Below, one piece after another: positions 43,461-51,672 of a DNA stretch of 64,000 nt; position 1 is the stretch's first letter, and every line of letters starts with the position of its first letter. The DNA is taken from the NCBI RefSeq assembly GCF_039537005.1, contig NZ_BAAAZR010000032.1, forward strand, positions 1-64,000, in the 5' to 3' direction. The notes under the pieces were generated by a model that saw only the letters and a list, made by a program, of their open reading frames with translations, ran no database searches and was not told the origin of the DNA. The position numbers were made by a program, and so were the translations under genes. Origin of the DNA: Sphaerisporangium flaviroseum. GTDB taxonomy: Bacteria; Actinomycetota; Actinomycetes; Streptosporangiales; Streptosporangiaceae.

Positions 43461-44671
43461 GCCACTCCGCACCGGACGACCTGGCCGGCCGTATCGAGCG
43501 GCTGGCCGACCGGCTCGCCGAGTCGGGCGACCTCGCCGACCCGCGATGGCGGGCGGCGCTGCTCGCCGTGCCCCGCCACCTGTTCGTGCCCCAGAGGGCC
43601 TGGGTCTCTCCCAACGGTCCCGGTGAGCCGCATCCCGTGGACCGTGTGGCCGACCCCGGCTCCTGGTGGGACGCCGTCTACGACGACACCGTCCTGGTCA
43701 CGCAGTTCGACGACGGGGCGGGGGAGGTGACCACGGGGGAGGGCCTCCCGACAAGCTCCAACTCCGCTCCGGGGGCCGTGTTCGCCTTCCTGGAGCAACT
43801 GTGGGTGCACCAGGGCAACCGGGTGCTGGAGATCGGCACCGGCACCGGATGGACCGCCGCGCTCCTGGCCCACCGGCTCGGCGAAGCCGCGGTCACCAGC
43901 GTCGAGATCGATCCGGGCGTCGCCGCCAGGGCACGCGAGAACCTGGATGCCGCCGGTTACCATCCCCGCCTGGTCGTCGGCGACGGCGCCGGAGGGTACC
44001 CCGAGGGCGGGCCGTACGACCGGGTCCACGTCACCTGCGCCGTCCGGCATGTCCCGTACGCATGGGTGGAGCAGACCCGGCCCGGCGGCACGATCGTCAC
44101 GCCGTACTCCACCGGATACGGCTTCGGCCATCTGGTGCGCCTCGCGGTGGCCGGGGAGGGCCGCGCGGTCGGCCGGTTCCTCGGCCCGGCGGGGTACATG
44201 ATGCTGCGGTCGCAACGGCCCACCGCCGGCCCGGCGGTGGGCGCCGCCCGCCACGAGGAGGGGGAAAGGTCGGCGACCGGCATCGACCCCAGGTCGATCG
44301 CGTGGGAGTCCGACGCCGCCGACATCGCCATCGGCGCGCTCGCGCCGGGATGCCAGTACCGCCTGAGCCCTACCGGCGACGGCGACGGCTCCGAGGGCTG
44401 GATCTTCTGGCTCCTGGAGAACGCCGGCCACCAAGGGGCGTGGGCCAAGGTCGTCTGCCGTCCCGGCCGGGCCGAGTTCGAGGTGATCCAGTACGGCTCG
44501 CGCCGCCTGTGGGACGAGGTCGCGCGGGCCTACCTCTGGTGGGTCGGCCAGGGACGGCCGGAACGCGGCCGCTTCGGCATCACCGTGTCCCCGGGCGACC
44601 AGTACGTCTGGCTCGACCACCCCCGGCAGGCTCTGCGCCCCGGCCATCCCTTCCCGGGCGAGCAGCCGTGA
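43457..44671 (+). CDS. PCMT-like protein methyltransferase
   Basis: The protein has 404 residues from ATG 43457. The N-terminal half is a protein-L-isoaspartate O-methyltransferase-type domain: PRHLFVPQRAWVSPNGPGEP, TTGEGLPTSSNSAPG (the acceptor loop), SAM motif VLEIGTGTGWTAALLA and VTSVEIDPGVAARAREN. The C-terminal 180 residues (GRFLGPAGYMMLRSQRP..., WIFWLLENAGHQGAW) form an extension not found in housekeeping PCMT. Related long forms in actinomycetes modify ribosomal peptides next to ATP-grasp or lanthipeptide genes, but no such partner is visible here. It could act as a repair enzyme or serve a distant peptide. AAGGACGG precedes the ATG. Confidence 0.8.
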   Translation: MSHSAPDDLAGRIERLADRLAESGDLADPRWRAALLAVPRHLFVPQRAWVSPNGPGEPHPVDRVADPGSWWDAVYDDTVLVTQFDDGAGEVTTGEGLPTSSNSAPGAVFAFLEQLWVHQGNRVLEIGTGTGWTAALLAHRLGEAAVTSVEIDPGVAARARENLDAAGYHPRLVVGDGAGGYPEGGPYDRVHVTCAVRHVPYAWVEQTRPGGTIVTPYSTGYGFGHLVRLAVAGEGRAVGRFLGPAGYMMLRSQRPTAGPAVGAARHEEGERSATGIDPRSIAWESDAADIAIGALAPGCQYRLSPTGDGDGSEGWIFWLLENAGHQGAWAKVVCRPGRAEFEVIQYGSRRLWDEVARAYLWWVGQGRPERGRFGITVSPGDQYVWLDHPRQALRPGHPFPGEQP

Positions 44672-44763
44672 AGGACGCCGGGCCTGGCGTGTCCGAACGG
44701 CCCCGGGAGTGGTCCGCTGACTAAAATCCCCCGGGGCGAGTCACGGGGAGTGAGCGAACCGTC

Positions 44764-45378
44764 ATGCTGCATGGCATAGATGTGTCCAACTGGCAGGGAG
44801 CCGTCGACTGGGCTGAGTACGCCGGCGACGGCGTCGACTTCGGCTTCGCCAAGGCGAGCGAGGGAACCGCCTTCACCGACAAGTGGTTCACCCGCAACTG
44901 GATGGGGATGCGGGAGAACTGGCTGGTCTGCGGCGCCTACCACTTCGGGCATCCGAAGGGGGATCCCGATGACCAGGTACGCCACTTCCTCAACGTGGTC
45001 GACGCCGCGGGAGGCTTCCGGCGCGGCGACCTGATCGCCCTGGACCTCGAACACTCCGGTCACCTGCCGCCGCGCCAGGTGGCGGCGTTCGCCCGGCGCT
45101 GGTGCCACGTGGTGACCCGGTGCACCGGCGTCAGGCCGCTGATCTACACCTTCCTGTCGTTCGCGCGGAAGGGCTACTGCCACGGGCTGGAGGACTATCC
45201 CCTGTGGATCGCCGCGCCGAGCCACCCCAAGGGGCATCCGGTGGTGCCGCCGCCGTGGGACAGGTGGACCATCCACCAGTACGCCCACGGCCCGATCGAT
45301 CGCAACGTCTTCCGCGGCACCCGCGCACAGCTCACCGCTCTCGGGCTGCAGCCCCAGCCCCGCAACCGCAAGGCTTAG
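44764..45378 (+). CDS. GH25-type (lysozyme-like) glycoside hydrolase
   Basis: The 204 residues form a nearly complete GH25 barrel: MLHGIDVSNWQGAVDW at the start, FGFAKASEGTAFTD, GAYHFGHPK and IALDLEHSG, where Asp and Glu of DLE are the expected catalytic pair. The strand end WTIHQYAHG fits the family. GH25 muramidases cleave peptidoglycan and are normally exported, yet no signal peptide precedes the ATG, which has GGGGAG about 13 bases upstream. It may leave the cell through another route, or work on cell lysis. It lies alone between the methyltransferase and thrS, and thrS follows 84 bases downstream. Confidence 0.85.
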   Translation: MLHGIDVSNWQGAVDWAEYAGDGVDFGFAKASEGTAFTDKWFTRNWMGMRENWLVCGAYHFGHPKGDPDDQVRHFLNVVDAAGGFRRGDLIALDLEHSGHLPPRQVAAFARRWCHVVTRCTGVRPLIYTFLSFARKGYCHGLEDYPLWIAAPSHPKGHPVVPPPWDRWTIHQYAHGPIDRNVFRGTRAQLTALGLQPQPRNRKA

Positions 45379-45462
45379 TCACGGGCGATATCGGGAGGCG
45401 GTTCCCGGTAGCATCGGGCACGACAATGGGAATCCCGGTCCACCACTTCTCTTGGAGCAATC

Positions 45463-47429
45463 GTGTCTACCGCCCTTGAAATACGCATCACCCTCGCCGG
45501 AGCCGAGCGTGTGGTGGCGGGCGGCACGACGGCCGGTGAGGCGCTGGAGGCGGACGGCCGCGGCGTCATCGCCGCGAAGATCAACGGTGAGCCGCGCGNN
45601 NNNNNNNNNNNNNNNNNNNNNNCGACACCGTCGAGCCCATCGAGATCGGCAGCGACCAGGGCCGGGCCATCCTGCGCCACTCCACCGCCCACGTGATGGC
45701 GCAGGCCGTCCAGGAGATCTTCCCCGGCGCCCGGCTGGGCATCGGACCGCCGGTCGAGAACGGCTTCTACTACGACTTCGACGTCGAGCAGCCGTTCACC
45801 CCCGACGATCTCAAGCGCATCGAGAAGCGCATGCGCGAGATCGTCAAGCAGGGGCAGACCTTCTCCAGGCGGGCCGTCTCCGACGAGGCCGCCCGTGAGG
45901 AGCTCGCCGCCGAGCCGTACAAGCTGGAGCTGATCGGGCTCAAGGGCGGCACCGCCGACGAGGAGAGCGTCGAGGTCGGGGGCGACCAGCTCACCATCTA
46001 CGACAACATCGACGCCAAGTCGGGCGACCTGCGCTGGAAGGATCTCTGCCGGGGCCCGCACCTTCCCACGACCCGGGTGATCCCTGCGTTCAAGCTGATG
46101 CGCTCCGGCGGCGCCTACTGGCGGGGCAGCGAGAAGAACCCGCAGCTCCAGCGCATCTACGGCACCGCTTGGGAGTCCCGAGAGAAGCAGGACGAGTACC
46201 TCCACCTGCTGGAGGAGGCCGAGAAGCGCGACCACCGCAAGCTGGGCGCGGAGCTCGACCTGTTCTCCTTCCCGACCGAGCTCGGCTCGGGCCTCGCGGT
46301 GTTCCACCCCAAGGGCGGCGTGATGCGCCGCATCATGGAGGACTACTCCCGGCGCAGGCACGAGGAGGCGGGCTACTCCTTCGTGAACACCCCGCACATC
46401 ACCAAGGAGAACCTCTACCAGACCTCGGGCCACCTCGACTGGTACGCCGACGGCATGTTCCCTCCCATGGAGCTGGAGGGCGCTCGCTACTACCTCAAGC
46501 CCATGAACTGCCCGATGCACAACCTGATCTTCAGGTCGCGCGGGCGGTCCTACCGCGAGCTGCCGCTGCGCCTGTTCGAGTTCGGCACCGTCTACCGCTA
46601 CGAGAAGTCCGGCGTGGTGCACGGCCTCACCCGCGTTCGCGGCATGACGCAGGACGACGCCCATATCTACTGCACCCGCGAGCAGATGCAGGATGAGCTG
46701 AAGAGCCTGCTGCGGTTCGTGCTCGGGCTGCTGCGCGACTACGGGCTCGACGACTTCTACCTGGAGCTGTCCACCCGCGATCCCGAGAAGTCCATCGGCA
46801 CCGACGAGGTCTGGCAGGAGGCCACCGAGGCGCTGCGGGCCGCGGCCGAGGCCGAGAGCCTCGACCTGGTCCTCGACGAGGGCGGCGCGGCCTTCTACGG
46901 GCCCAAGATCTCGGTGCAGGCCAAGGACGCCATCGGCCGCACCTGGCAGATGTCGACCATCCAGGTGGACCTCAACCTGCCGGAGCGCTTCGAGCTGGAG
47001 TTCCAGGGAGCCGACGGATCGCGGCAGCGGCCCGTCATGATCCACCGCGCGCTGTTCGGGTCCATCGAGCGGTTCTTCGGGGTCCTGGTGGAGCACTACG
47101 CCGGGGCGTTCCCTCCCTGGCTGGCGCCCGTGCAGGTGATCGGGATCCCGATCTCCGACGCCCACGTGTCCTACCTCGGCGAGGTGGCCGATAAGCTCCG
47201 CGCCCACGGTATCCGCGTGGAGGTCGACGGCTCCACCGACCGCATGCAGAAGAAGATCCGCAACGCGCAGAAGTCCAAGGTGCCCTTCATGCTGCTCGCC
47301 GGCGACGAGGACATCGCCGGCGGCGCGGTGTCCTTCCGCTATCGCAGCGGCGAGCAGAAGAACGGCGTCCCGGTGGACGAGGCGATCGCCGAGATCCTCG
47401 ACGCCGTCGACCGTCGCGTTCAAGTCTGA
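45463..47429 (+). CDS. thrS: Threonyl-tRNA synthetase (interrupted by an assembly gap)
   Basis: This cytoplasmic class II synthetase charges tRNA-Thr. The GTG start at 45463 follows TTGGAG. The N-terminal TGS domain (ITLAGAERVVAGGTTAGEAL) runs into 24 N at 45599. After the gap the frame resumes with DTVEPIEIGSDQGRAILRHS. Editing-domain motif HSTAHVMAQAVQ and the zinc-type catalytic core are intact (RYYLKPMNCPMHNLIF, TRVRGMTQDDAHIYC, GPKISVQAKDAIGRTWQ, HRALFGSIERF), with the anticodon-binding C-terminus (VSYLGEVADKLRAHGIRVEV). The two parts differ in frame, showing the N count is wrong. Downstream a hairpin separates it from the convergent Asp23 gene; HIT, pgsA and pimA follow in the usual order. 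Confidence 0.93.
45599..45622. other. Assembly gap inside thrS (24 N)
   Basis: One base of a codon precedes and one follows the gap, so its true length must be 1 mod 3 (for example 22, 25 or 28); 24 cannot be right if thrS is intact. Confidence 0.95.
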
Positions 47430-47439
47430 TCGCGCGGCT

Positions 47440-47470
47440 GAACGCCCGGGCGTCACGCGTCCGGGCGTTC
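47440..47470. terminator. Bidirectional terminator between thrS and the Asp23 gene
   Basis: GAACGCCCGG (47440-47449) pairs with CCGGGCGTTC (47461-47470), lying between two convergent genes. Confidence 0.8.
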
Positions 47471-47483
47471 GGTCACCGATCCG

Positions 47484-48086
47484 CTAGAAGCTCTCCACGT
47501 GGTCGCCGTCGGGCCTCTCCTGCTGCGGCTCGCCGGGAAGCCGTACGTCGTCCACGGTCACGTTGACCTCGACGACCCGCATCCCCAGCATGTGGCTCAC
47601 CGTGCGGGCAACATTGATCTTGACGTCGCCGGCGACCTGCATGACGATGTGGCCGTATTCGATCACGATGGTGACGTCGACGGTGACCTGAGCGTTCTCG
47701 ATGTGGGCGCGGACACCCTGGTCGGGCCGCTTGGAGCCGACCCCGATGCGGTCGCGCACCGACTCCAGCGCCCGTTCGAGGTCACCGCCCAGGTCGGCCA
47801 CCCCGGTGATCTCCAGCGCGGCGAGGGCGGCGACCTTCTCCACGACCTCGTCGGCGACCTTGATGCGTCCTCTCACACCGGACGTGGGGTAGGGGTCCTC
47901 GGCGATCCCGCCGGCGCCGCTCGCGCCGTTACCGCCGTGGGTCATGGGGGACTCTCCCAGGGTGTGTCCGGGCACGGGGGACGGAGCGGGCACGCCATCT
48001 GGAAACGCTCGCGCCGGCTCCGCGTACTCCTCGTCGGGGGACTGGCCTTCCACGGTCGATTCCTCGGTCGAGATGGCGTCGGTCAT
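47484..48086 (-). CDS. Asp23/Gls24 (DUF322) envelope-stress protein
   Basis: The protein has 200 residues from ATG 48086, preceded by GAGGAG. The first 75 residues are acidic and disordered (STEESTVEGQSPDEEYAEPA). The Asp23 domain (80-190) reads GRIKVADEVVEKVAALAALE, IEYGHIVMQVAGDVKINVA and GMRVVEVNVTVDDV. No membrane segment; in firmicutes Asp23 is anchored by partner proteins such as AmaP, here not adjacent. Family members stabilise the envelope under alkaline or cell-wall stress. It lies convergent to thrS and divergent from the HIT gene. Confidence 0.85.
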   Translation of the reverse strand: MTDAISTEESTVEGQSPDEEYAEPARAFPDGVPAPSPVPGHTLGESPMTHGGNGASGAGGIAEDPYPTSGVRGRIKVADEVVEKVAALAALEITGVADLGGDLERALESVRDRIGVGSKRPDQGVRAHIENAQVTVDVTIVIEYGHIVMQVAGDVKINVARTVSHMLGMRVVEVNVTVDDVRLPGEPQQERPDGDHVESF

Positions 48087-48256
48087 TGAAGCTCCTCGGG
48101 TTCTGGGCCGATGTCGGTTTCGGGATCGAGGTCCACGCGACACCTCCCCGTCATACCTGTCCTGCTTGTGGGCCGTGTGGGATTCTGCCGAATGGCACTG
48201 GATTCGTCGTCCCTCATTAGGACGCGCCCGCCCGACTCCGCCGTGCCCCGGCGTCC

Positions 48257-48262
48257 TATGCT
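48257..48262 (+). promoter_or_regulatory. -10 element of the HIT gene
   Basis: TATGCT, seven bases before ATG 48270: leaderless spacing. It overlaps an alternative upstream ATG (48258), which argues for the later start. Confidence 0.5.
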
Positions 48263-48269
48263 GCAAGGC

Positions 48270-48812
48270 ATGCAGGAGCCGATTGAGCAGCCCGGTGCGG
48301 GAGACCCCGACAACTTCCAGCGTCTCTGGACCCCGCACCGCATGGCCTACATCAAGGGAGAGAACAAGCCGAGCGGGACGGGCCCCGGTGACGGCTGCCC
48401 GTTCTGCCAGATCCCCACGATGAGCGACCAGGACGGGCTGATCGTCGCACGCGGCTCCTCCGTCTTCGCCGTGCTCAATCTCTACCCCTACAACTCCGGG
48501 CACATGATGGTCTGCCCGTACCGGCACGTCGCCGACTACGTGGACCTCGACGAGGGCGAGACGGCGGAGTTGGCCGACTTCACCAAGCGCGCGATGCTGT
48601 CGCTGCGCAAGGCGAGCGGCGCGCAGGGCTTCAACGTCGGCATGAACCTCGGCCACGTCGCCGGAGCGGGCATCGCCGGTCACCTGCACCAGCACGTCGT
48701 GCCCCGCTGGGGCGGCGACACGAACTTCATGCCGGTGGTGGGGCACACCAAGGTGCTCCCGCAACTGCTCCTGGACACCCGCGAAATCCTCGCCGACGCC
48801 TGGCCCGCCTGA
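48270..48812 (+). CDS. HIT-domain nucleotide hydrolase/phosphorylase
   Basis: The protein has 180 residues. The histidine triad GHLHQHVVPRW (H-x-H-x-H) lies near residue 145. A CPFCQIP motif near residue 35 with a later His-rich part suggests the zinc-binding branch. The layout matches the mycobacterial Rv2613c-type Ap4A phosphorylase, which lies in the same gene order (thrS - HIT - pgsA). Probable reaction: phosphorolysis of diadenosine tetraphosphate to ATP and ADP. The start is the second ATG because a -10 overlaps the first. In this genome three reverse-strand genes are inserted between HIT and pgsA. Confidence 0.87.
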   Translation: MQEPIEQPGAGDPDNFQRLWTPHRMAYIKGENKPSGTGPGDGCPFCQIPTMSDQDGLIVARGSSVFAVLNLYPYNSGHMMVCPYRHVADYVDLDEGETAELADFTKRAMLSLRKASGAQGFNVGMNLGHVAGAGIAGHLHQHVVPRWGGDTNFMPVVGHTKVLPQLLLDTREILADAWPA

Positions 48813-49147
48813 GTCAGGCTCTACGGCCCGTCGACACCGGCCTTCGGCGTTGCCGGCCGGGGTGACGCGGGGCGTGGGTGTGGTGGTTCGCACAGGTCGT
48901 TTGTCGGCGTGAAGGCCCTCCCGGCACCCGTTTGATCGGGGTACCCGGGTGTTGCCCACCCCGGTGTGAAAGCCACCGAAGGCAGGCTGAGCAGGAACTT
49001 GACCGGACGAGGCGAGGGCGGTTCGTGACCTAGGTGATCCCCGGCCTGACCCTTCTCCGGTGACTCCCGGTCCGGCTCTGCTCGTCGAAGGGATACCGGC
49101 TCGGCCCCGTGACGAACCGGCCCGAGCCGAAACAGAGCAAGGTTCGC
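48813..49147. other. Convergent spacer after the HIT gene
   Basis: About 335 bases with no supported gene. The terminator at 49097-49129 is the main visible structure. Confidence 0.5.
49097..49129. terminator. Hairpin at the end of the membrane-protein gene
   Basis: CGGCTCGG (49097-49104) pairs with CCGAGCCG (49122-49129), and outer GCTCTG/CAGAGC arms extend it. It serves the reverse-strand gene ending at 49148 and perhaps the forward HIT transcript. Confidence 0.6.
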
Positions 49148-51337
49148 TCAGGTCGGTAGCGGGCTCAGGACGGGGGAGGGCTCGGGTGAGGAGGGGGCGA
49201 GTGCCTGGATCCCGGCCGACAGCACCAGTGGCACCGCCAGCGCCAGGGACATCGACAGCACGGCGGCGCCCGAGTCGTTGACCAGCATCCCGACCACCCC
49301 GCTGACCAGCGAGCCGATGAGGCCCGCGCGCAGCATCGGCGCGCGTTCGAAGACCACGGGCAGGACCCCGGCACTGGCGGCGCCGGGCCGGAACAGCGCG
49401 AAGATCAGGAACGCGAACGCCGCGATGACGATGGGCATCAGGTTGGGCGACAGCAGGGTGCTCAGCATGGCCCCCAGCTTCCGCAGGATCACCGGCAGGA
49501 AGGTGCCGTCGAAGATCTGCCCGACGAACCGCCCGAGGTGGGTCTGCGAGGCGGGTGGGCGCAGGTGGTCGAGGTAGGCGATGCCCATCACGAGGATGCC
49601 GCCGGCGACGCAGAAGGCGCCCAGTTTGAGGATCGAGACCCGCTTGCCCGCCACGAGCAGGGCGGTGACCGCGATGCCCGGCACGAAGGCGATCACGCCG
49701 CCGAAGTCACTGCCGACCCCTGGCCAGCCGTCGAGGATCATCGCGAAGCCGCCGAGGCCGGCGACCAGGGCGACGGCCACCCGGCGGCGGCCCGCCCGCA
49801 CCAGCCCGTCGGCGACCGCCGTGGTGACCAGCAGGACGGCGGTGGCGAGCAGGGCGAAGGGAATGTTGCCCAGGCCGTAGTAGCGGGCGCCGACGACACC
49901 GGTGTAGCCCATGACGCTGTTGAGCTGCAGGGGCGTTCCGGTGAGCAGGTCGCCGAGCAGCACGGCCGCCGTGACGCCCGCCACGACCGACGGCGGGCCG
50001 AGCACGCTTCCCTCGCCCGGGCGGCCCCGCAGGCGCGACCACAGGGCCGGGACGGCGAAGGACAGGACGGTCAGCGTGGTCGCGCAGGCCACGATCCCGG
50101 CCACCAGCGCGAGCATCGGAACGGCCGCGCGGTCCCAGGGCGTCAGGTTGACCACGTACGTCGAGACCGGTAGCGACGCCAGGCTGAGGGCGGCGATCCG
50201 CACGGCGCCCAGAGCGTGGCGGCGGCGCAGGAGGATGAAGGCGACCAGGTAGAACAGCACCTGCAGCGCGGCGAGGGTGGTGAAGAACAGGCCGCCCACC
50301 TCGCGGATGGTCTGCCCGGCGATGTCGGCGTGCCGCAGCGCCGTCGCGCCTTCGTCCGCGGTCGCCGGGTGGGTGGCCGCCAACGGCGCCCCGATGATGG
50401 TGGCGGGAACGGCCAGCCCGGCCGTCTTGAGCATTGTGACCGTGAGGTCGGGCAGGATCACCATGTCGTCCCGGTGGGTCGACTTGCCCCCGAGCAGGTG
50501 CCCCCCGGTGCCTGCCGCCCGCCACATGGCGACCCGCAGGTGCGGCTCCGATCCATGGTCGGCGAGCCCGGCGAGGAGGACGGTGGTGTCCGGAGGCAGG
50601 TGCCCGAGCACGGTGCCGGCCTTGGCGTCCGCCGCTCGCAGTGCGTCCTTGCGCTGCCCGGGGGAGAGCTTCTCCGGTACCTCCGACAGCCGTTCGGCGT
50701 CGATGTAGGGGCGGATGAGGTCGTCGACGTCCACGGCCAGCAGGCCGCAGCCGGACCAGTCGGTGACCTTGTCGGGCGTCGGGGCGTAGCGGTCGACCCG
50801 CCCGGCGCGGTCGGCCAGCGCGAGGGCCGCGCCGGGCCCGACCGCCGAGGTGCACTGGCCGGCCGCGTGCGCGGTCGCGCCCAGGGTGCCGGCGTACTTG
50901 ACGTCGCGTACGGTCCACAGCCAGTCGAAGTCGGGGATGACCGCCCCGGTGCCCTCCTGTTCGAGGGCGGGCGGTGGCCCGCACCGGGAGCCGACGGCGG
51001 CCCGCACTCCGGCGGAGATCGTCAGCCACCCGTCGTAGGGGCAGGTGATCCGTCCGACCGTGCGCACCGACAGCGAGCCGAGCGCGCTCTGGCCCGCCAG
51101 CCGCCACAGGTTGGGGGTGTCGGTGGCGTTCACGTCGTGCCAGTGGAGCCCCGGCACACCGATCAGCGCCACGCGGCCGGGCGCATCCGCCAGGGTCGCC
51201 CGCCGAGGCGTGTCGGTCAGTGCCGCGCGGCCGGGCACGTCCGCCCGTGCGGCGGCGGGGGCCATGATCAGCCCTAACATGATCACGGCCAACGCGCCGA
51301 GCGCCCGCCTCACCACTGACCTCCCAAAACCGCTCAC
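49148..51337 (-). CDS. Large membrane protein with extracytoplasmic alkaline-phosphatase-like domain
   Basis: The protein has 729 residues from GTG 51337 (AAGGATTTGCC upstream). A signal or first membrane helix (ALGALAVIMLGLIMAPAAARA) is followed by an extracytoplasmic region of about 330 residues with fragments of an alkaline-phosphatase fold (ALIGVPGLHWHDVNATDTPN near the start, ADHGSEPHLRVAMWRAAGTG later). The classical catalytic Thr/Ser and metal ligands are not clearly complete. Nine or ten membrane helices follow from residue 375 (FFTTLAALQVLFYLVAFIL onward). It is on the reverse strand, inside an otherwise conserved forward gene order. The function is unknown; a role in envelope lipid or glycan transfer is only suggested by the neighbours. 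Confidence 0.78.
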   Translation of the reverse strand: MSGFGRSVVRRALGALAVIMLGLIMAPAAARADVPGRAALTDTPRRATLADAPGRVALIGVPGLHWHDVNATDTPNLWRLAGQSALGSLSVRTVGRITCPYDGWLTISAGVRAAVGSRCGPPPALEQEGTGAVIPDFDWLWTVRDVKYAGTLGATAHAAGQCTSAVGPGAALALADRAGRVDRYAPTPDKVTDWSGCGLLAVDVDDLIRPYIDAERLSEVPEKLSPGQRKDALRAADAKAGTVLGHLPPDTTVLLAGLADHGSEPHLRVAMWRAAGTGGHLLGGKSTHRDDMVILPDLTVTMLKTAGLAVPATIIGAPLAATHPATADEGATALRHADIAGQTIREVGGLFFTTLAALQVLFYLVAFILLRRRHALGAVRIAALSLASLPVSTYVVNLTPWDRAAVPMLALVAGIVACATTLTVLSFAVPALWSRLRGRPGEGSVLGPPSVVAGVTAAVLLGDLLTGTPLQLNSVMGYTGVVGARYYGLGNIPFALLATAVLLVTTAVADGLVRAGRRRVAVALVAGLGGFAMILDGWPGVGSDFGGVIAFVPGIAVTALLVAGKRVSILKLGAFCVAGGILVMGIAYLDHLRPPASQTHLGRFVGQIFDGTFLPVILRKLGAMLSTLLSPNLMPIVIAAFAFLIFALFRPGAASAGVLPVVFERAPMLRAGLIGSLVSGVVGMLVNDSGAAVLSMSLALAVPLVLSAGIQALAPSSPEPSPVLSPLPT

Positions 51338-51541
51338 CGGCAAATCCTTGGCACCGTACGGGAAAGTCCGCGGCGAGGTCCAGGAAACCGCGCTCGAACC
51401 TCGCCTGAATGTGGATGTCGCGCCGGGTTCACCGGAAAGCCGCGCCGGGTTCACCCGTGAACCCGGGCATCCCCACCACGCACCTTAAGCCAGGTTCCCC
51501 TGCGGTCCGCGCAAGCCGAGTCTCACAGCGTTCCGCCCCTC

Positions 51542-51578
51542 CCGTCCGGACCGCTCACGGGAAGGTGAGCCCGGACGG
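51542..51578 (-). terminator. Long hairpin after the GHL10 gene
   Basis: CCGTCCGG (51542-51549) and GCTCAC (51553-51558) pair with GTGAGC (51565-51570) and CCGGACGG (51571-51578). It lies 95 bases beyond the stop of the reverse-strand hydrolase gene. Confidence 0.7.
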
Positions 51579-51672
51579 TCGGGGCGGGGTGCCGCGACAG
51601 GATGATCCTGGACGGGGGGCGGGCGGGTGTTGGCGGCGATCGCAGAGGTCGGCGATCAGGCGTTAACGGCGA

